Shown in pieces: positions 1 to 12,796 of a stretch of 64,000 nt of DNA (positions within the stretch are counted from its first letter, which is position 1; each line of letters opens with the position of its first letter). A program made the position numbers and the translations under genes. Source of the DNA: Sphagnum compactum (Eukaryota; Bryophyta; Sphagnopsida; Sphagnales). The stretch lies in contig OZ234495.1 in assembly GCA_965153455.1 (NCBI GenBank), forward strand, positions 2,108,001 through 2,172,000, in the 5' to 3' direction. The notes under the pieces were generated by a model, which worked only from the letters and a program-made list of their open reading frames with translations, was not told the origin of the DNA and did not search any database.

Positions 1-21
1 GAGGTGGCATTAGAAGTTAAC

Positions 22-2203
22 CTTGATATAGGGCTTCTCCGTCATGATAATTGTGACCCACCCAACATATGGTAAAAATCTGCAGATGTCATGAAAGATT
101 TCAAAAAGTGAGAACTCACAAACACAGAAAAGTATTGCAAAGTTGGGGGAGTAGTTGAGAAATGTACCCCACTGCCCGCCCCATGATGTGATGCCTTTGG
201 AGCCACATTTGACCATGTGCATAAAGAACTCGATCATCCCCCATGTTATTATCCCCTGCACAGTGAAACCACACAATCACTGGTCTGTCTTTGAGCAAAC
301 CATTTGAGCAGATTTTAAGCTGGAACAGTTCCTCTTGGCATATAAAAACTCAATCTTTCAAGACAATAACTTGTACAAGCAATTGTGGTAGGCTCAAAGA
401 CATACTGGACATAGACTGAAATTCAGTATTCTAAAGCATTACCTTTTGTGAGAACTTCAACTTCATTTGTTTCGACTCTCTCATGTACCTTCAAACCCAA
501 GCCCACACAACAATATTTCTCAACAGAATACACAGGATTCTGAACAGGATAACATGCAATATATTACTGCCAGATTCCTAGTACCCAAAATTGCAATCTC
601 AGATGCAGGAATGCAGGAATCTTAGATACGCAAAACTTCAGAGCCATAACTGGAAGCAGATAACACAGCAGGATACAAACTCCAAGAATAGGTGACAAAA
701 TGGATCTGATTTCATGTGGCTAACAATAGTGTAAGCATGAGTCAGTGGACCACCATAACAGCAATATGGTTGTGTGAAAAGCCTAAGAGAATCCTACCTT
801 AATCACCCGATGCACAATAGGTATGTCCCGTCCCTGCATGAAGAAAAAAGAGGCAGAAAGTCACACATGCCTATAGAAGTCATATGGAACTTCAATATTA
901 TCCTTACTAATCCATTGAACCCCTACTTTCATGCCAAGAAGACCTTGGGCTACAGCTTGTCATTACATCAGGTCAGTAACTGGACATGACATCAATCTTA
1001 AAATAATATATGACAAAGGATAAGTTTGGTGTTGTACACCCATTTGTGCTGAAAGAACATACATCAACGTGAAAGACAACAATTTCCCCAGCACGAATTG
1101 GGGCCTTGCTCATGTGTAAGAAAAGAATATCTCCCTGACATTATATCCACACAAGTCACAACTAGTCATGAGTCATTCCTACCACCAGTCAAAACTTGTA
1201 ACCTAAATCACATTTAGCTTTTGATTTCTTTAGTCTGACTTGCTCAGAAGAAATCCTATGAGAACACAAGCTCCTACAAATGCAATGAGCTGCTTAGCCA
1301 TGAACTACAACTAGCAATCTTTTGAAGCAGTTCAGATCATGGGTAAGTATGCTTCAAAAAGTACCTTTTCTCCAGCAAAGTACAGTAAGATCGATTGCAA
1401 GTCTACCTAATTGAGAAGTTCTTCAAGAAAAACCCTAAAGAGTACAGATGTGCACATGCAAAGAAAGACATGATGAGAGAAAAAGGGCGAGAAGAAGATA
1501 ACCCTTCTGAAACCAGGTTCCATGCTGCCTGAGAGCACAACCACAACAGGGGACTCACTCCCAGTGAAACACATCAGCCCTTTCCAAATGATTAGAGCAG
1601 ACGTGACAATCATTCCTGTGTCACCCAAATCCCAAACCCACAGTAAGCAGCATGTTAACTGCCAGCATTTATCCCTTCCAGTTATCAAACTCCTTCTCCT
1701 TTTCGCCCTCTCTCCCCTTCTCTGAGTCTCAGATCAGTGGAGAGAATAATCCTCTGAGCTTCTTCTTCTTCTTCTTCTATTATCCATCATCCAGTATGTG
1801 CTGATTCAGAACTATACAAAAGCACAATTTCCCAACTAGAGCTCAATATTTAATCCTAAATCCACTCCTCACTGCAATTTGGAATCGATATCGGCGTGCA
1901 TTCACGTCCTTCTAACCCTAATTCCCATCGTTATACTCGACGCGCCAATGCTGCAACCAATGTTAACGGATTCCAGAAAGGGCTCTCACAGTTCTTGCAC
2001 AAGGAGAGAGACCAAAGGAAGGACATAAACAGAGAAAAACCATTAGAGTGATGCAGAAAGAGCGAGAAGAATAGACAGAGAGACAGAGAGAGAGAAAGCG
2101 AGAGTTAAGAGGAAAGAATGGTACCGAGGCTGATTGCCTGCAAAGCGATGTGGCGAACATTGGTGGCTTTGATGGCGGACACAGCATCTCCTATCATCCC
2201 CAT
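22..2203 (-). CDS. SEC11: Signal peptidase complex catalytic subunit SEC11, 3'-truncated by the window edge, seven visible coding exons
   Basis: This is the ER-membrane serine protease subunit that removes signal peptides from secretory proteins. Coding exons on the minus strand, in gene order, are 2125-2203, 1503-1615, 1063-1134, 798-833, 443-488, 168-255 and 22-79. Every junction has GT-AG and the phases join to 164 codons. The start is the ATG at 2203. A membrane segment lies near residues 20-40. The nucleophile motif SGSMEP places Ser at about residue 57; IVHRV gives His96; the GDNN..DD region gives Asp122, which agrees with the known SEC11 Ser-His-Asp triad. The visible protein ends in MTEKPYIK. 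A final exon of about 16 residues, expected from the usual ~180-residue length, lies beyond position 1. Family assignment is from remembered SEC11 conservation; exon edges are read directly. Confidence 0.95.
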
Positions 2204-2400
2204 CTTGTGCAATCTATAGCTGCAATCTTCCACTTCTCGGTTACCACTCCTCCTCCTCCTCCTCCTCCTCCTCCTCGTGTCGCTCCGAAGAAGACGAGGA
2301 AGGCGAGGGGAAGAAGGAAACCCTACTGTTGTGCTTCTCGTCGCCTTCGTCGACGGAGAGACGACGAGGAACGCACGATCGCCAGCCGTCGACCTCAGTA
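2204..2400 (-). promoter_or_regulatory. Likely 5' leader and proximal promoter of SEC11
   Basis: This stretch lies directly upstream of the SEC11 ATG. It is much richer in CpG than the surrounding DNA and contains a GAG/GGA trinucleotide run on the gene strand, as many plant leaders do. No clear TATA box was found, so the transcription start is not placed. Confidence 0.45.
2247..2276. repeat. (TCC)n microsatellite in the SEC11 leader
   Basis: About nine uninterrupted TCC/CCT triplets on the plus strand, equal to GGA triplets in the SEC11 leader. Confidence 0.9.
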
Positions 2401-2403
2401 ACC

Positions 2404-5400
2404 TACAATGTACAGATACCTAGGTCCCGTAGGTAGTTAAGTAGGTAGGATAGTAGGTTACTAGGTTGGAAGACGGTTACCTATTATGTAGGTAAGGGCT
2501 AGTGGTTGTTAGTAGGCCGGTAATAAAAATTGAAACTCCGGTAACCGTCATGGTTAACTAGGGAACAGGAAGTTTCAGTGTTTTTTTTTGTTGGAGCGAA
2601 ATTTCGCGACTCCGCGACGAAAAACAAAGGGCCTGCGACTTCTACAAAGGATTTTGTGGGAAAAAATCTCCCAAATTTGCCACATTTCTAGGAATTTTTT
2701 TTTGTTGAGTTGCCCATATTTAGACTATTAGGTCCTAGCAAGTCGCCAGTACATAATGGGGTTTCAAAAAAATTCTACTCGTCTGTCTGACCTGTAGCCA
2801 GATTTCGCTAAGTCCTCCTGTGGAGGATCGCCAGTCCACCTACCTCATGAATTGTTTTTTGAAAAAAAGGGGACTGGAACCATGTCCACCCATCGGACAT
2901 CCCTCATGGTGTGCTTCCTGCCTGTTGGATCATCATGGAATAGGTAACCAGCGGGAGAATGCAGGTTACCCTGGACAGTCAAGGTGCAAACCATGATAAA
3001 TCATGCGCTCAAGCTGGGTACTACACCGATTTACAGAAGCACCGAGCTTAGGGGTTATGGGACAGAAAAGAGGGTGACTTTCAGCCAATCAGCAACCAAG
3101 AATGTGCAAAACGTATCAGGGAGTTACTAATATTTTAGAATGCAATGGCATACATGAGATATGTAATTGGAGAGCTCAAGTTGATGAATGGCAGGCTAGC
3201 ATGTTAACGAGATGCTCCCTATAATCAGTTATGGTTTTGAATTGGTGTGTTTTCTGATTTTTTTCAATGAAATTGAGATTATTGAATGGAAATGTTTGCA
3301 TGGATTCAAGTTTATAACCATGTCTATATGCAACAAGGGTCATAGGATACTTGTAGAAAATATACACAAATATAAAGGGGTTTGTCAAGTAAGCTTGTGC
3401 CTAAGAACAGAAAAATGCCTTAATGGCCTAGCCATAGTGAACCAGGACCCATGAATGCATCATCCATTGGATGCCTATTGTGATTCAATTGTGGATGAAC
3501 CTCAACTACATTAATAATTGGTTTCACCTCAATAACTCACTCTATGAGACATAGGTCTTATGTAGAGGTAAATAGATAGGAAAATATGTCGCTATTAAAT
3601 AAATAGTTGGTTTATACTTCATACATAAGTAAAGGTTGTTTTTACTACCTACTTATTAATAACCTACATGTGGGTTGTTAGTAGGTAGGTAGGTAATATA
3701 AAAAAATGTTGTGCACTACCATTTGAACATTTACAACTATCGTTATTCACACACACATAAACCAAATGACACAACATTCTAAATGGTGCATCACATCAAA
3801 ACCACTCCCTTATTTGGAGTCGAGTTCCTAAAATAGATAGCAATGTAAGAAATTATGCTTATGAATCCACCAAAAATGAACATTTTGGTTTTAGGTTGAA
3901 GGGGCCAATAGATTGGGCACAAATGTGAATCCCATCATTAGTTGTCTAATTGTAATTCTTTGAATCCTTAACCAATAGTGAATCATGATGGAAAAAAAAA
4001 CTTAAAATATTCCCTATTATTTAAATATAGAAGTTTTTTTGGTTTATTTTGTCAACCAAGGACAAAATCATTTTCTAACCATTATTTTTTCCAATGGTGT
4101 TGCAAAACATCCCATATGCCATCCTTTGGAACACCAATCATAAATCAACATAATGGTTTCCTAGAAAATTGCCCACATAGCATACATCATATGTTAATAA
4201 TAAAAATAACCAACAATGGGTCAATTTGGCCATCCACATTAGGAAGATGATATAATGCGCAATCAAACATGTGTTCCTTCTATGTTTGAAGGTCTCGGCC
4301 TTCCAACAATAACACTTTAGAAGGTAACACCTTTCGCACATGCAAAATAATACATCTTATAGTCACGTTCAACGTAGTTGGCGTTGTTTGTTACATGTAC
4401 ATGAAATTTCTTGATTCAAATGTATGAACTTGAGGCCAATAACCACCTCTTCAAATAATGGCATAACATGATGTGATGTATCATAATGTTGAACAATTGC
4501 CAAATTTTCCATTCCAATTGACATTACACATCGGAACAAAGTTGCTTATTGTTCACATGTTTAAAACCACACATTTGGATCATCCAAATTGATTACTAGG
4601 TAATTGCAAGCTACAATGGCTAATATCTGGACAAATTAATAATTCATTTTGACAAATTTTTAACACTAAAAATTGAAATCACTCTCTTACCATCACATTT
4701 GAAGAACCAAAGTTTAAATTATTTTCAAGCAAAACAAGGTAGTCAAAATTCCATTACATTTTCTTGAACCTAATGAAATAACAAGGTTGTAAAAGTTGTT
4801 AAAATTTATTTTTCAAAAGAACTTTGAAAAATAAAGTAATTTTAAGGCTTTCAAAAGTCCATGCACTTTTGAAGAGCAAAATCTTATCAAGGTTAATTCA
4901 AGTTAAAAGAAAGGTTGAAAGGTTTTATGAGGTTGAGAGAATTGAGTTAACATTCGAAGAGGTGTTAAAATATCGATTTGTTTGTAGAGCTTGGTTGCCT
5001 GAATGGTGTTTTTGACTCATTTCAAAGTGTGGTGGAGTAGAGAATTGAGAGGGAATATTTGAGCAATTGGATGGCATGTTTGAAAAAGAATTACCCAAAT
5101 TTGATTGTATGAATGTCTTCATTGTCTTCTTGAATATTGGTCAACCATAGATGGAAATCTTAGTCATTTGATGGGTTGTGGTTCTCTTTAAAATGCATTA
5201 GTTGTGATGATTTTTCAACAACAATGTTTTTTCATACAACATTTTTTTAAAGAAGAATAATGAAACACATGTATATGTAACATTGTAATTTTCATCCATG
5301 TCTAATATTATCCATGAACCTTTTTAATAACTTGTCCCACTTCTTTTCGTGTGCATGGACTTGAAAAACTATTCCAAAAGCCTTAAGATTTGATAGGTCT

Positions 5401-5559
5401 AGTTTTTGACTTGTGTACATTTCTTGATGTATTTTAAATCTAAACACTTGTGTGGGTTTTCTATTCAGTAAACAACAAAAAAAAATCACCAATTTTGACC
5501 AAAGGTATTTGGGTAGGTTTCCATCTAACCCCATACACCTTGTCATTGACCTATTTTTT
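2404..5559. other. Intergenic DNA without a recognisable gene
   Basis: From 2404 to about 2560 there are many short TAGGTAGG/GGTTACC-like motifs. From 2580 to 3120 the sequence is of mixed composition with no extended reading frame. From 3120 to 5559 it is AT-rich with only short chance frames. I see no gene, RNA or complete mobile element. Confidence 0.5.
3643..3695. repeat. Imperfect inverted repeat built from CCTACCTACT motifs
   Basis: An arm containing CTACCTACTTATTAATAACC is followed after a few bases by an imperfect reverse complement containing GGTTGTTAGTAGGTAGG. It could form a hairpin. The same TAGGTAGG vocabulary occurs at 2430-2510, so this may be one end of a decayed element; that is inference. 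Confidence 0.4.
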
Positions 5560-6274
5560 TTTTTATGTTACTGTGAACCATACCGACACAACCGTGTGCG
5601 GTAGTCTCAATTTTTAAGAGTTGCATCAAGGATATTCGAATGTGGTAAGGTTATTAGGGGTTTTTAACAACTTCATATTAGAATAAGGGATGATGAATGC
5701 GCATGGTTACGTGGGGGGGTTGTTTTCTTTTCTGAAATACGATATTGATGAATAAGGTGTTGGGTTAATTCATTTTTTCAACAAAAAGCTGATAACCATA
5801 GTTTTAGGACCTTAGTTGCATAATTAGGGGTGAGAGATCTTTAAAGGGTTGGGGGTGGAAGCAGACACCAAAATTCATGGTGCTCAACAAAACATTGGTC
5901 TTGTGCTAACATTTAATGAGTAGCAAGATGTTGAGATTCATGAAGTAATTGAAGAGGTGTCAACGAAAGGTCCAATAAAGATAGAACAATCTTCAAGCCC
6001 ATGGTTAACATTGACATTTCACCATGACAATATTAAATTAGTTGTCTAGAATAATCTTCAGGCACTAATGATGTGCTTATAAGATTTCTATGATGTAGAC
6101 CTAATACACCCTTACTCAATTTTCACTTCTATCAGGTCTTTAAATAGAATCGAAATCGAATTTAGATCCTAACATTTTTGCATGCGTAGCCTCAAATGAA
6201 TTACAATTTAGTAAACAACCTAGAGGGGATAAATCACAACTGTAAGAAATCCAAAATGCGACGAATGGTGCGAG

Positions 6275-6622
6275 CTAGGTATTTGACTGGATGTTCCATG
6301 GAAAGAGGGTTAATTGGGCATCGTAGCGAACGATAATGGCCATCACCGGAAACATCATCATCTTCACATTGACACTTTTCAAACCTTTCTGGCATAGCTC
6401 CACGAGGGGGAACAAATTTAAGTAGATCGCTAAAGCATGTGGGTTAGGAGATGATCGACAATCCCAGGCCGAACGATTGACTCGAGTGCGCACCACTCTT
6501 TGGAACGGTTCTTCGTCACAAACCCGTTGGGAGACATTCATGTCAAGCAGTGTTTCTTCAAGCTCTTTCTTTTCTACTAGCGTAACTGGAAGATTCAAGG
6601 GCATAATAACATCATTCACCAT
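6275..6622 (-). pseudogene. Broken small-ORF protein, relative of 33915-34364
   Basis: From the ATG at 6622 the frame gives ELEETLLDMNVSQR, then VVRTRVNRSAWD and SPNPHALAIYL, all matching the ORF at 33915. After YLNLF the frame shifts: the next residues match the other reading frame of the 33.9-kb copy, so the GHYRWL region is lost from this frame. The region before the ATG still resembles the sequence before 33915, including a TTGATGCAG that could be a splice acceptor in a 5' leader intron. This copy is very probably non-functional. Confidence 0.6.
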
Positions 6623-7556
6623 GACTGAATCTTCACCTGCATCAATAAAAACCAAAGGGGTAGCCGGAACAATTTGGTACTTGCATTCAGAGGGGGTCGA
6701 TGCCTTTTATTTAACAAATTAGGATAGGCGTAATGTGTGGCAATGACAACAGAACCTCATGAAAACCTGGACATCCTAGTTCTAATGGATTCGTCAAGCC
6801 CTAATTTCAACGATGGATCTAGAAGTACATCGGGGTTCTTGTGATGGAAATTTTAATTCCAATTTACTATGTACTACACAGTTAATTAGTACCTGATAAA
6901 TAATAACTAGGGGATATTAAAAAGAATAAATGATACACGAGAATGTTACTACTACCATTGAGTTGATTTGGTCAAGTAGGAATTCAAGGATGTTTACTTA
7001 TTACTACCGATAAATTATCCTAGTAGTTAGTTACTTGAAATAATTAGGATGAAAAAGAAGGGTGTGAAAGTCAAATGAACGGAATGGGCAAGGATTGAGA
7101 TTAAGAACCTCATCAAGATGTCCAAAATAAGGAAAATGATGAGTACTCCAATTCCATTGGTCATGAGGATTATCATCCTATTTGATTGGAGGATGGAACC
7201 CTCTTAATGTTTCATTAGGCACAAGAATTTTCATCCTAAAATCCATTAGAGGGCAAATCATTCTCAATCTTCATTGGTTCTTGAAAGAAGAGGAGGCCAT
7301 GGATTGGAGGGGAGGATTTCCTCAACTTCCATGGAACAAAAAGAACAAGCTCAAGGATGGGTCATAAAAAGCTTGGGGGGGAGGAATTTTTGAAGAGTCT
7401 TCTTCTTGTGTTATTTTTCATGAAAAGCTTGAGGAGAAGGATGATGAGTTTTAGCAAATGGTGGAAAGGGAGAGAGTGGATTGAATGTTTAGGGTACTCC
7501 AAAAGAATAGAAGTGAGTAGGATAGTGTTGGGAGCTTGAAATTTTAGACGAATTTC

Positions 7557-7945
7557 ACAAACCCTCTTGGGTTTGGTAGCATAACTTCTTACTAGTTTGG
7601 GTGCAGAGCCTGCAATTTGATAAGCAAATGCGTCTTATAGTTAGCTTTCTAATGAGCTAAAGCAAGCTTGATTTGGACAACATATGCAATAGGAGTAATA
7701 TTTTAAGTAACTGGTGGTCTGCAGCCAAGTTAAACCTTTTGCCTTCGTAAAACCCTCTCGAGTTTGGTAGCATAACTTCTTACTAGTTTAGGTGCAGAGC
7801 TTGCAATTTAGTAGGCAGATGTGCCTTGTAATTAGCTTTCTAATGAGCTAAGGCAAGCTTGATTCGGATAACATATGTGATAGAAATAATATTTTAAGTG
7901 ACTGGTGGTCTGTAGCCAAGTTGAACTTGATGTTGAATCCTTAAA
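7557..7945 (-). repeat. 190-bp tandem repeat, two units
   Basis: Two adjacent copies of about 189 bp, marked by GCAAGCTTGATT near 7660 and 7850 and by CATAACTTCTTACTAG. They are reverse-complement relatives of the arrays at 34.5-35.26 and 53.33-53.86 kb. Confidence 0.8.
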
Positions 7946-8469
7946 AGTTGGTTGAATGGGTGACAATTTAACATAGAATTCTAGGATTTGGAGTGTTCGA
8001 ACTTGAAAGATATGTCTATCAATTCTAAATTATAAATCATGCATAGGAAGCAAACTATATAGTTTCAACTACAAATGCAACTTAACATCTAGAAATACAC
8101 TTGTATTTTTTTTCGTCACCGATAGCGTATGTACTTTCAAGTATAGTCACCTCATAGAACCAGGAGTAGAAGGACAAAAAGTCACCTCACAATTATCACA
8201 TTATGTTGTGAGTTGTAGGTTTGGTTTAACCCCTTCTTTATGTTTCATGCAATGCAAAATGTTAATAAGTCAAATGATGTGTATTTTGTATTTTTTTTCA
8301 TTATTAGTTCATGTAACACTTTAATATTCCTTTTAGTTTTTATTTTAACTACCAATTTGAACTTTTCAAAACAATTTAGAGCTTAATGTTTAATTGTCAA
8401 GACATAAAATGGATAATGTATGGAATTGGATATCACACACACTAAAGCCATCTTAGTCATTGTGATTTG
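7946..8469. other. AT-rich DNA, nothing recognised
   Basis: No frame, repeat or motif stands out in this stretch. Confidence 0.4.
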
Positions 8470-9660
8470 TGGTCAAAGGATGCCACGTGGCTAGGTCACA
8501 TGGATAGGCCAATGGCATGGAAGATTATTTTGTTGTGTTAGTGGATATTTTTCCAAATCATTGGAATTTGTTAATATATATATATCCTTTAACATGGACA
8601 ATATTTTTTGAAAATATTCCATCAAGTTCATGCTCACTCATTCATTGTTCACGCTCACTTGCTCATCGTTTATGCTCCACTTGCTCATAAAATAACATCC
8701 TTGTCTTTTCGGAGTGATCATATGTGAATGTCATGAAATATCATGTTCCTTTTGTAAATTTGATCATTCATGGTTTACAAATGTCATTTTAAGTTAAATT
8801 AACGTTGTTTTCTCTTTCACTTGACAACCTTTCAAAACAATCTATTTGGTGAATAACTTTTTTGATTAATCAAATAACAAAAATATATATATCAATTGGC
8901 AATGGCATTAATTGATGTTTGGTGCATGGATCATTTTTATGGATTTTATTTCACCAATTCTAAACTTGGATTTTAATTCCTTTTTTATTCTTATAAATGA
9001 GGTTCTTGGGTATTTACAAGTACAATGTAGACACTTTGTGTCAAAAACAAGGGTGCTAAAGATACACAAAATGCATTTTTTTTTAAAGCAAAGCCTTTTG
9101 GATCTAAAACTAACCCTATCCATTGATGTGAATCTATGTTTGTGTGTGCTTGCAAGTTGTGAATACTATTTTTGGCCTTCAATAATTTTAATCAATTAGA
9201 AAACTCATGATGATATTGGGTTCAAAATTGAAAGGCCTACTACATTCATAATGGGATTTGTCTTTAATGTTGACATCTTTTATAACGTACTTATATATTT
9301 AGGGTGATGATGATAAGATGATAGTGGAGCAAATACATTTGTGTTTTCTGTACTAAACATGTGTCACTAAATACCATTCTAATGTACAATGAAGCTTCCT
9401 AGGTGTTAGTAGTAGTTAGTAGCTAGGTTCATCGCATGTGCTTTCTCTTAAACTGCCAAGCACTTTAGAGCACCTTTGAGCTTCCATCTACGACATTTCG
9501 AAGTGAGCACATGAACATGAGCGTGATCCTATGAGCATGAACCTGTGAGTAAGAATGGATATTTTTGGAATATTTTGATGACGGGGACATAATATTCTTA
9601 GAATATCCCTATGCCATGTAGGAATGACATGGAAAATATTTTTCCACATGTACATGGATG
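8470..9660. repeat. Imperfect fold-back structure with arms at 8470-8700 and 9480-9660
   Basis: The left arm has CATGGAAG, AAATATTCCATCAAGTTC and several GCTCAC motifs; the right arm carries the same elements reverse-complemented, such as GAGCATGAAC and CCATGT...GGAAAA. A third copy in the right-arm orientation is at about 45960-46200. The roughly 780 bp between the arms is AT-rich and has no supported gene. No target duplication was found. Confidence 0.4.
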
Positions 9661-9985
9661 AAAGTTACAAAATGGATGAAATTTTTTAATGCAAATTAAA
9701 CATCAATGAATTTTTTGGATGATGATTACAAGTAGACGAATTATTTGGATGAAAATTTTGATAGGTTGAAATGTATGGATGGAACTAACTCCAAAACAAT
9801 TTTATTAGATGAAAACCACATTTACATGGATGAAAGTTACAAAAAGATGAAATATTTGGATGAACGTGGAGCATGAATGAACTTTGGGATGATAATTGGA
9901 AATAAACAAATTGTTTGGATGAAACTTCTAGTTGGTTGATTGTATGGATGAAAATAATTCCAAAACAATTATGACAAATGGAAAT
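9652..9985. repeat. 172-bp tandem duplication
   Basis: ACATGGATGAAAGTTACAAA begins at 9652 and again at 9824, and the following sequence (GGATGAA, GATGAT, TTTGGATGAAA, TGTATGGATG, CCAAAACAATT) recurs in the same order. The two units are clearly diverged. Confidence 0.75.
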
Positions 9986-10207
9986 TATTAGATTCACATA
10001 ATTTTCATGTCCAACTTCATCCACAAAAAAAAAAATCAAAGGTTAAACTTGAAAGAGCTACATTATAATGTAAAAAGGTGACACTAGAACTTGTGTAAGT
10101 TAAATCAAGTCACATAGTAAGTCAAAGGTAGGAAGTCCACATAATGATGGAATGGAAAAATGCTTGAGAAATTAGTGAATAGTGCACTACACACATCGTG
10201 TTGGAAA

Positions 10208-10379
10208 ATGTCAAGACAAAGATCCAATCAAATTAATTACATCATTCATTGGTAGATTACTTTTTTTTAAATGAGGTTTTCTTATGTAGTCACAATGCAT
10301 AAATAAATAAGGTTGTCCAAAAAGTTTTGATACCATCAACAACATGAGGACAAGTATCAAGGTAAATTATCTACATCAT
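10208..10379 (-). repeat. Repeat R2, reverse-complement copy of 38574-38745
   Basis: The text from AATGTCAAGACAAAGATCC to the CATCATTCA at 10379 matches the reverse complement of the tandem array at 38.57-38.75 kb with only a few differences. It includes the reverse complement of a TGGTATCAAAA motif. It ends abruptly where repeat R1 begins. Confidence 0.8.
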
Positions 10380-11284
10380 TCAATTGGATGGCAATTCATT
10401 CTCAAATTCTCATTGGCCCTTGAAGGATGAAGAGGCCATTGATTGGTGCAAAAGGATTTCGAAGCTTTCATTGGACAAGGGGAACAAGCTTAAGGAAGGT
10501 CATGGAGGCTTGCCAAAGAGAGGACTTCTTGTGTATGTGAAAAGGAAAAGAAAAGAAGGAAGGAGAATGAGTGTGAGGAAGATTGTTTTTTAGTTCTTAT
10601 GTGTGGAGAGGTGCTCATGGGAAGTGTGTGTGTAAGGATTAAGCATGAAAGGAACTTGTGTAACAAGTGCTTGTGGCAAAGCCTCTGGACTTTTGGTTCA
10701 ATTAGTTGTTTCTCTCAAATCCACCGTTGGATTTGTGTCAAATTTGACTTAGTTTTAGCTTAGAAGGTGTAAAAGGCCCTCCCAAAAATTCAGCTTGATC
10801 GGGCTTTCTGTAAGGGAGCTACATTAATTGGAAGTAGAGGGGGTTGAATTATCTATTTTTTCCTCAAACTAGGCAAGTGGCTCCTAGCTCCGAGGCTTAA
10901 CTCTTGATCAAAAACATAAAATAAAAACTTATGAGATTTGTTTAAACTTATGAGAGTTAGCTTCCAACTCCAATGCATGTTAGATTAGGATGTTGAATGT
11001 AGTTGTTATGACGAACGGAATGGAAGGTTTCAAACCATCGAACATGACATTGAATTGAACATCAACATACGGCTCCTCAATATTCCATCATGGTGAGTTA
11101 CAATTCCCTCACGATGTTTTGTAGCTTCAATTTGGACACAACGCATTAGATTTTTGGTGAATTTCATTACTTACCTCGAACCACCTTACTTGTTAGACTA
11201 CACTACATAGTAGTTCCACTTCCAACCGGGTTTTTATTGTGAGTGCATATCTTAGTGGTGAAGGTGTGCAATAATTCCTCACAG
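10380..11284 (+). repeat. Repeat R1 copy A, apparently identical inverted copy of 32391-33294
   Basis: About 905 bp match the reverse complement of 32391-33294 with no difference that I could find by eye. The junction at 11284 (CCTCACA) coincides with the R1 end at 32391 (TGTGAGG), so that edge looks like a true terminus. At 10380 copy A stops, while copy B runs on into the small-ORF cluster, so A is a truncated piece. A 69-codon frame at 10384-10593 exists only because the repeat exists. Confidence 0.85.
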
Positions 11285-12796
11285 TCCCCAACCAGATTAA
11301 GGAAAGGACATCTTGGCTTCTTCGAAAATAAGTAGAAATCACATGTAATCAATGGAAATTTGATTGAAATAAAATGGATTCAATTGCAATTATGGATAAA
11401 AATGTATTTTGTTAATAACAATTTTATGAAAACTAAAGGGACATTTGTGATAATAGAAGAACGAGAAAATAAAACCCTAAATGTTTATTGCAATTGAGAA
11501 GCAAAATTGAAGCAATAATGAATGAAAAAAATCAACGTAAGCATATGCAATTGGTATTTTTCACACAAAGGAGAAAATCAATGTGCTTAGTGTAAAAGAT
11601 TTAGCAAGATCTAGTAAGATCAATTTGTGATCTAAACAATGGTATTGAATCTTGAGATGAATAATGGCGCTAAGTGGCACATTCTAAAACATTGTGCATT
11701 AAATTAAATATCAATAAGGAAACATCTACTATGACTGTTGATATAAATAATCATTGATCAAATAATAAAATATTAGTAACTAATCGCCATAAATGCTACC
11801 ATCCTGCACACAAAAATGGGCATTAAAAAATGATAAATATAAAATAGACACAAATGTCCTGAATGATTGTATATAATGAGAAAAAGGCATGGTGTAAATA
11901 AAAATTTCCCATTACAAGTGTAGGTTTGGAACTATGAGAATGGCTCTAAAATTTCGAGATGGATCAAAGACAGGTGGAAACGATAGATGTACAGAATACA
12001 ATGTTAAAGTGGGATATTTGGCATTGAGAAATTACATGTAGGAATACAAAGTGTATGCCATAGTGATATGGATGTTTGACTTGGATTGAACAACTTGCGA
12101 CAAGCTCATGGGGACAATTTGTGGCCAATCGAACCGACAAACCAAAACTACAAAACCCATTTATTACTCCAAACAAAATATCTATTGGGGATAATCAGAG
12201 TGGACCAATATTCATTGGTAGAAGCTACATGCAAAAAGTGGCCAGAGAATGAAAATGATCTAGATGACGACGAGTATGAGTTGCCAATTTTAAAATACGA
12301 TGCAAACTAGGAAGCATTGGTTGAACAGAAAAAAAGAGCCATAGTGGAGGAGGAAAGGGAGCTAAAAACACCATCATAATCAACATTAAAAGAAGAAGAG
12401 GAAGAAAACACGGATAAAAAATGTTGTGGGTCAAATAGTTGAGTCATTGTCGAATTGCAGCATCAAGAAGAATGCGGGTCACCATCATATGTCCGTGATC
12501 ACAAGCACACATACAAGTGAAGACCGTTTAAAAAACTATAAGTACCCCATTTTTTGTAAGAATTTGGAATGTTTCGCAAACAACACATGCCATTGTTATG
12601 AAGAAGAAGCTAGAATTAATAAAACTTGTTTTGTAGTATTAACTCATTATATGCAATGGATATAATCAACAAGGAACATAGTGAAAAAATGAAGTCGAGA
12701 AAGATGTTAAAAGATACCAACACAAAAAAATTCTTTACTTTGCCAAAGAGCCCTCAAAAAATGATGTGAATAAAAATGATAAAAATAATGAAATAA
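11285..12796. other. AT-rich DNA preceding the copia insertion
   Basis: Between 11900 and 12660 there are short frames, one with an acidic WPENENDLDDDEYELP-like stretch, separated by stops. They may be remains of coding sequence, but I cannot identify them. The copia element at 12797 inserted next to this sequence. Confidence 0.35.

Larger units (their letters stand above)
5560..7960 (-). repeat. Small-ORF module, copy 1, reversed and diverged
   Basis: Read on the minus strand, this block carries the parts found at 33.3-37.0 kb: two 190-bp tandem units (7557-7945), a 5' region resembling 33.1-33.5 kb, a broken ORF (6275-6622) and a 3' tail ending near 5570 in the same GTGTCGGTATGG-type boundary seen at 36.90 and 55.55 kb. 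Here the tandem units lie upstream of the 5' region and ORF, which matches the order tandem, 5' region, ORF seen in the other two clusters. No transposase, reverse transcriptase or LTR pair is present. Confidence 0.65.

Noticed and set aside
1522-1725. Plus-strand frame over SEC11 exon 2
   Set aside because: Opposite-strand shadow of a well-supported conserved exon.
10384-10593. A 69-codon frame found identically at 33083-33292 on the other strand
   Set aside because: The identity is explained by the 905-bp inverted repeat, and diverged copies do not keep the frame open.
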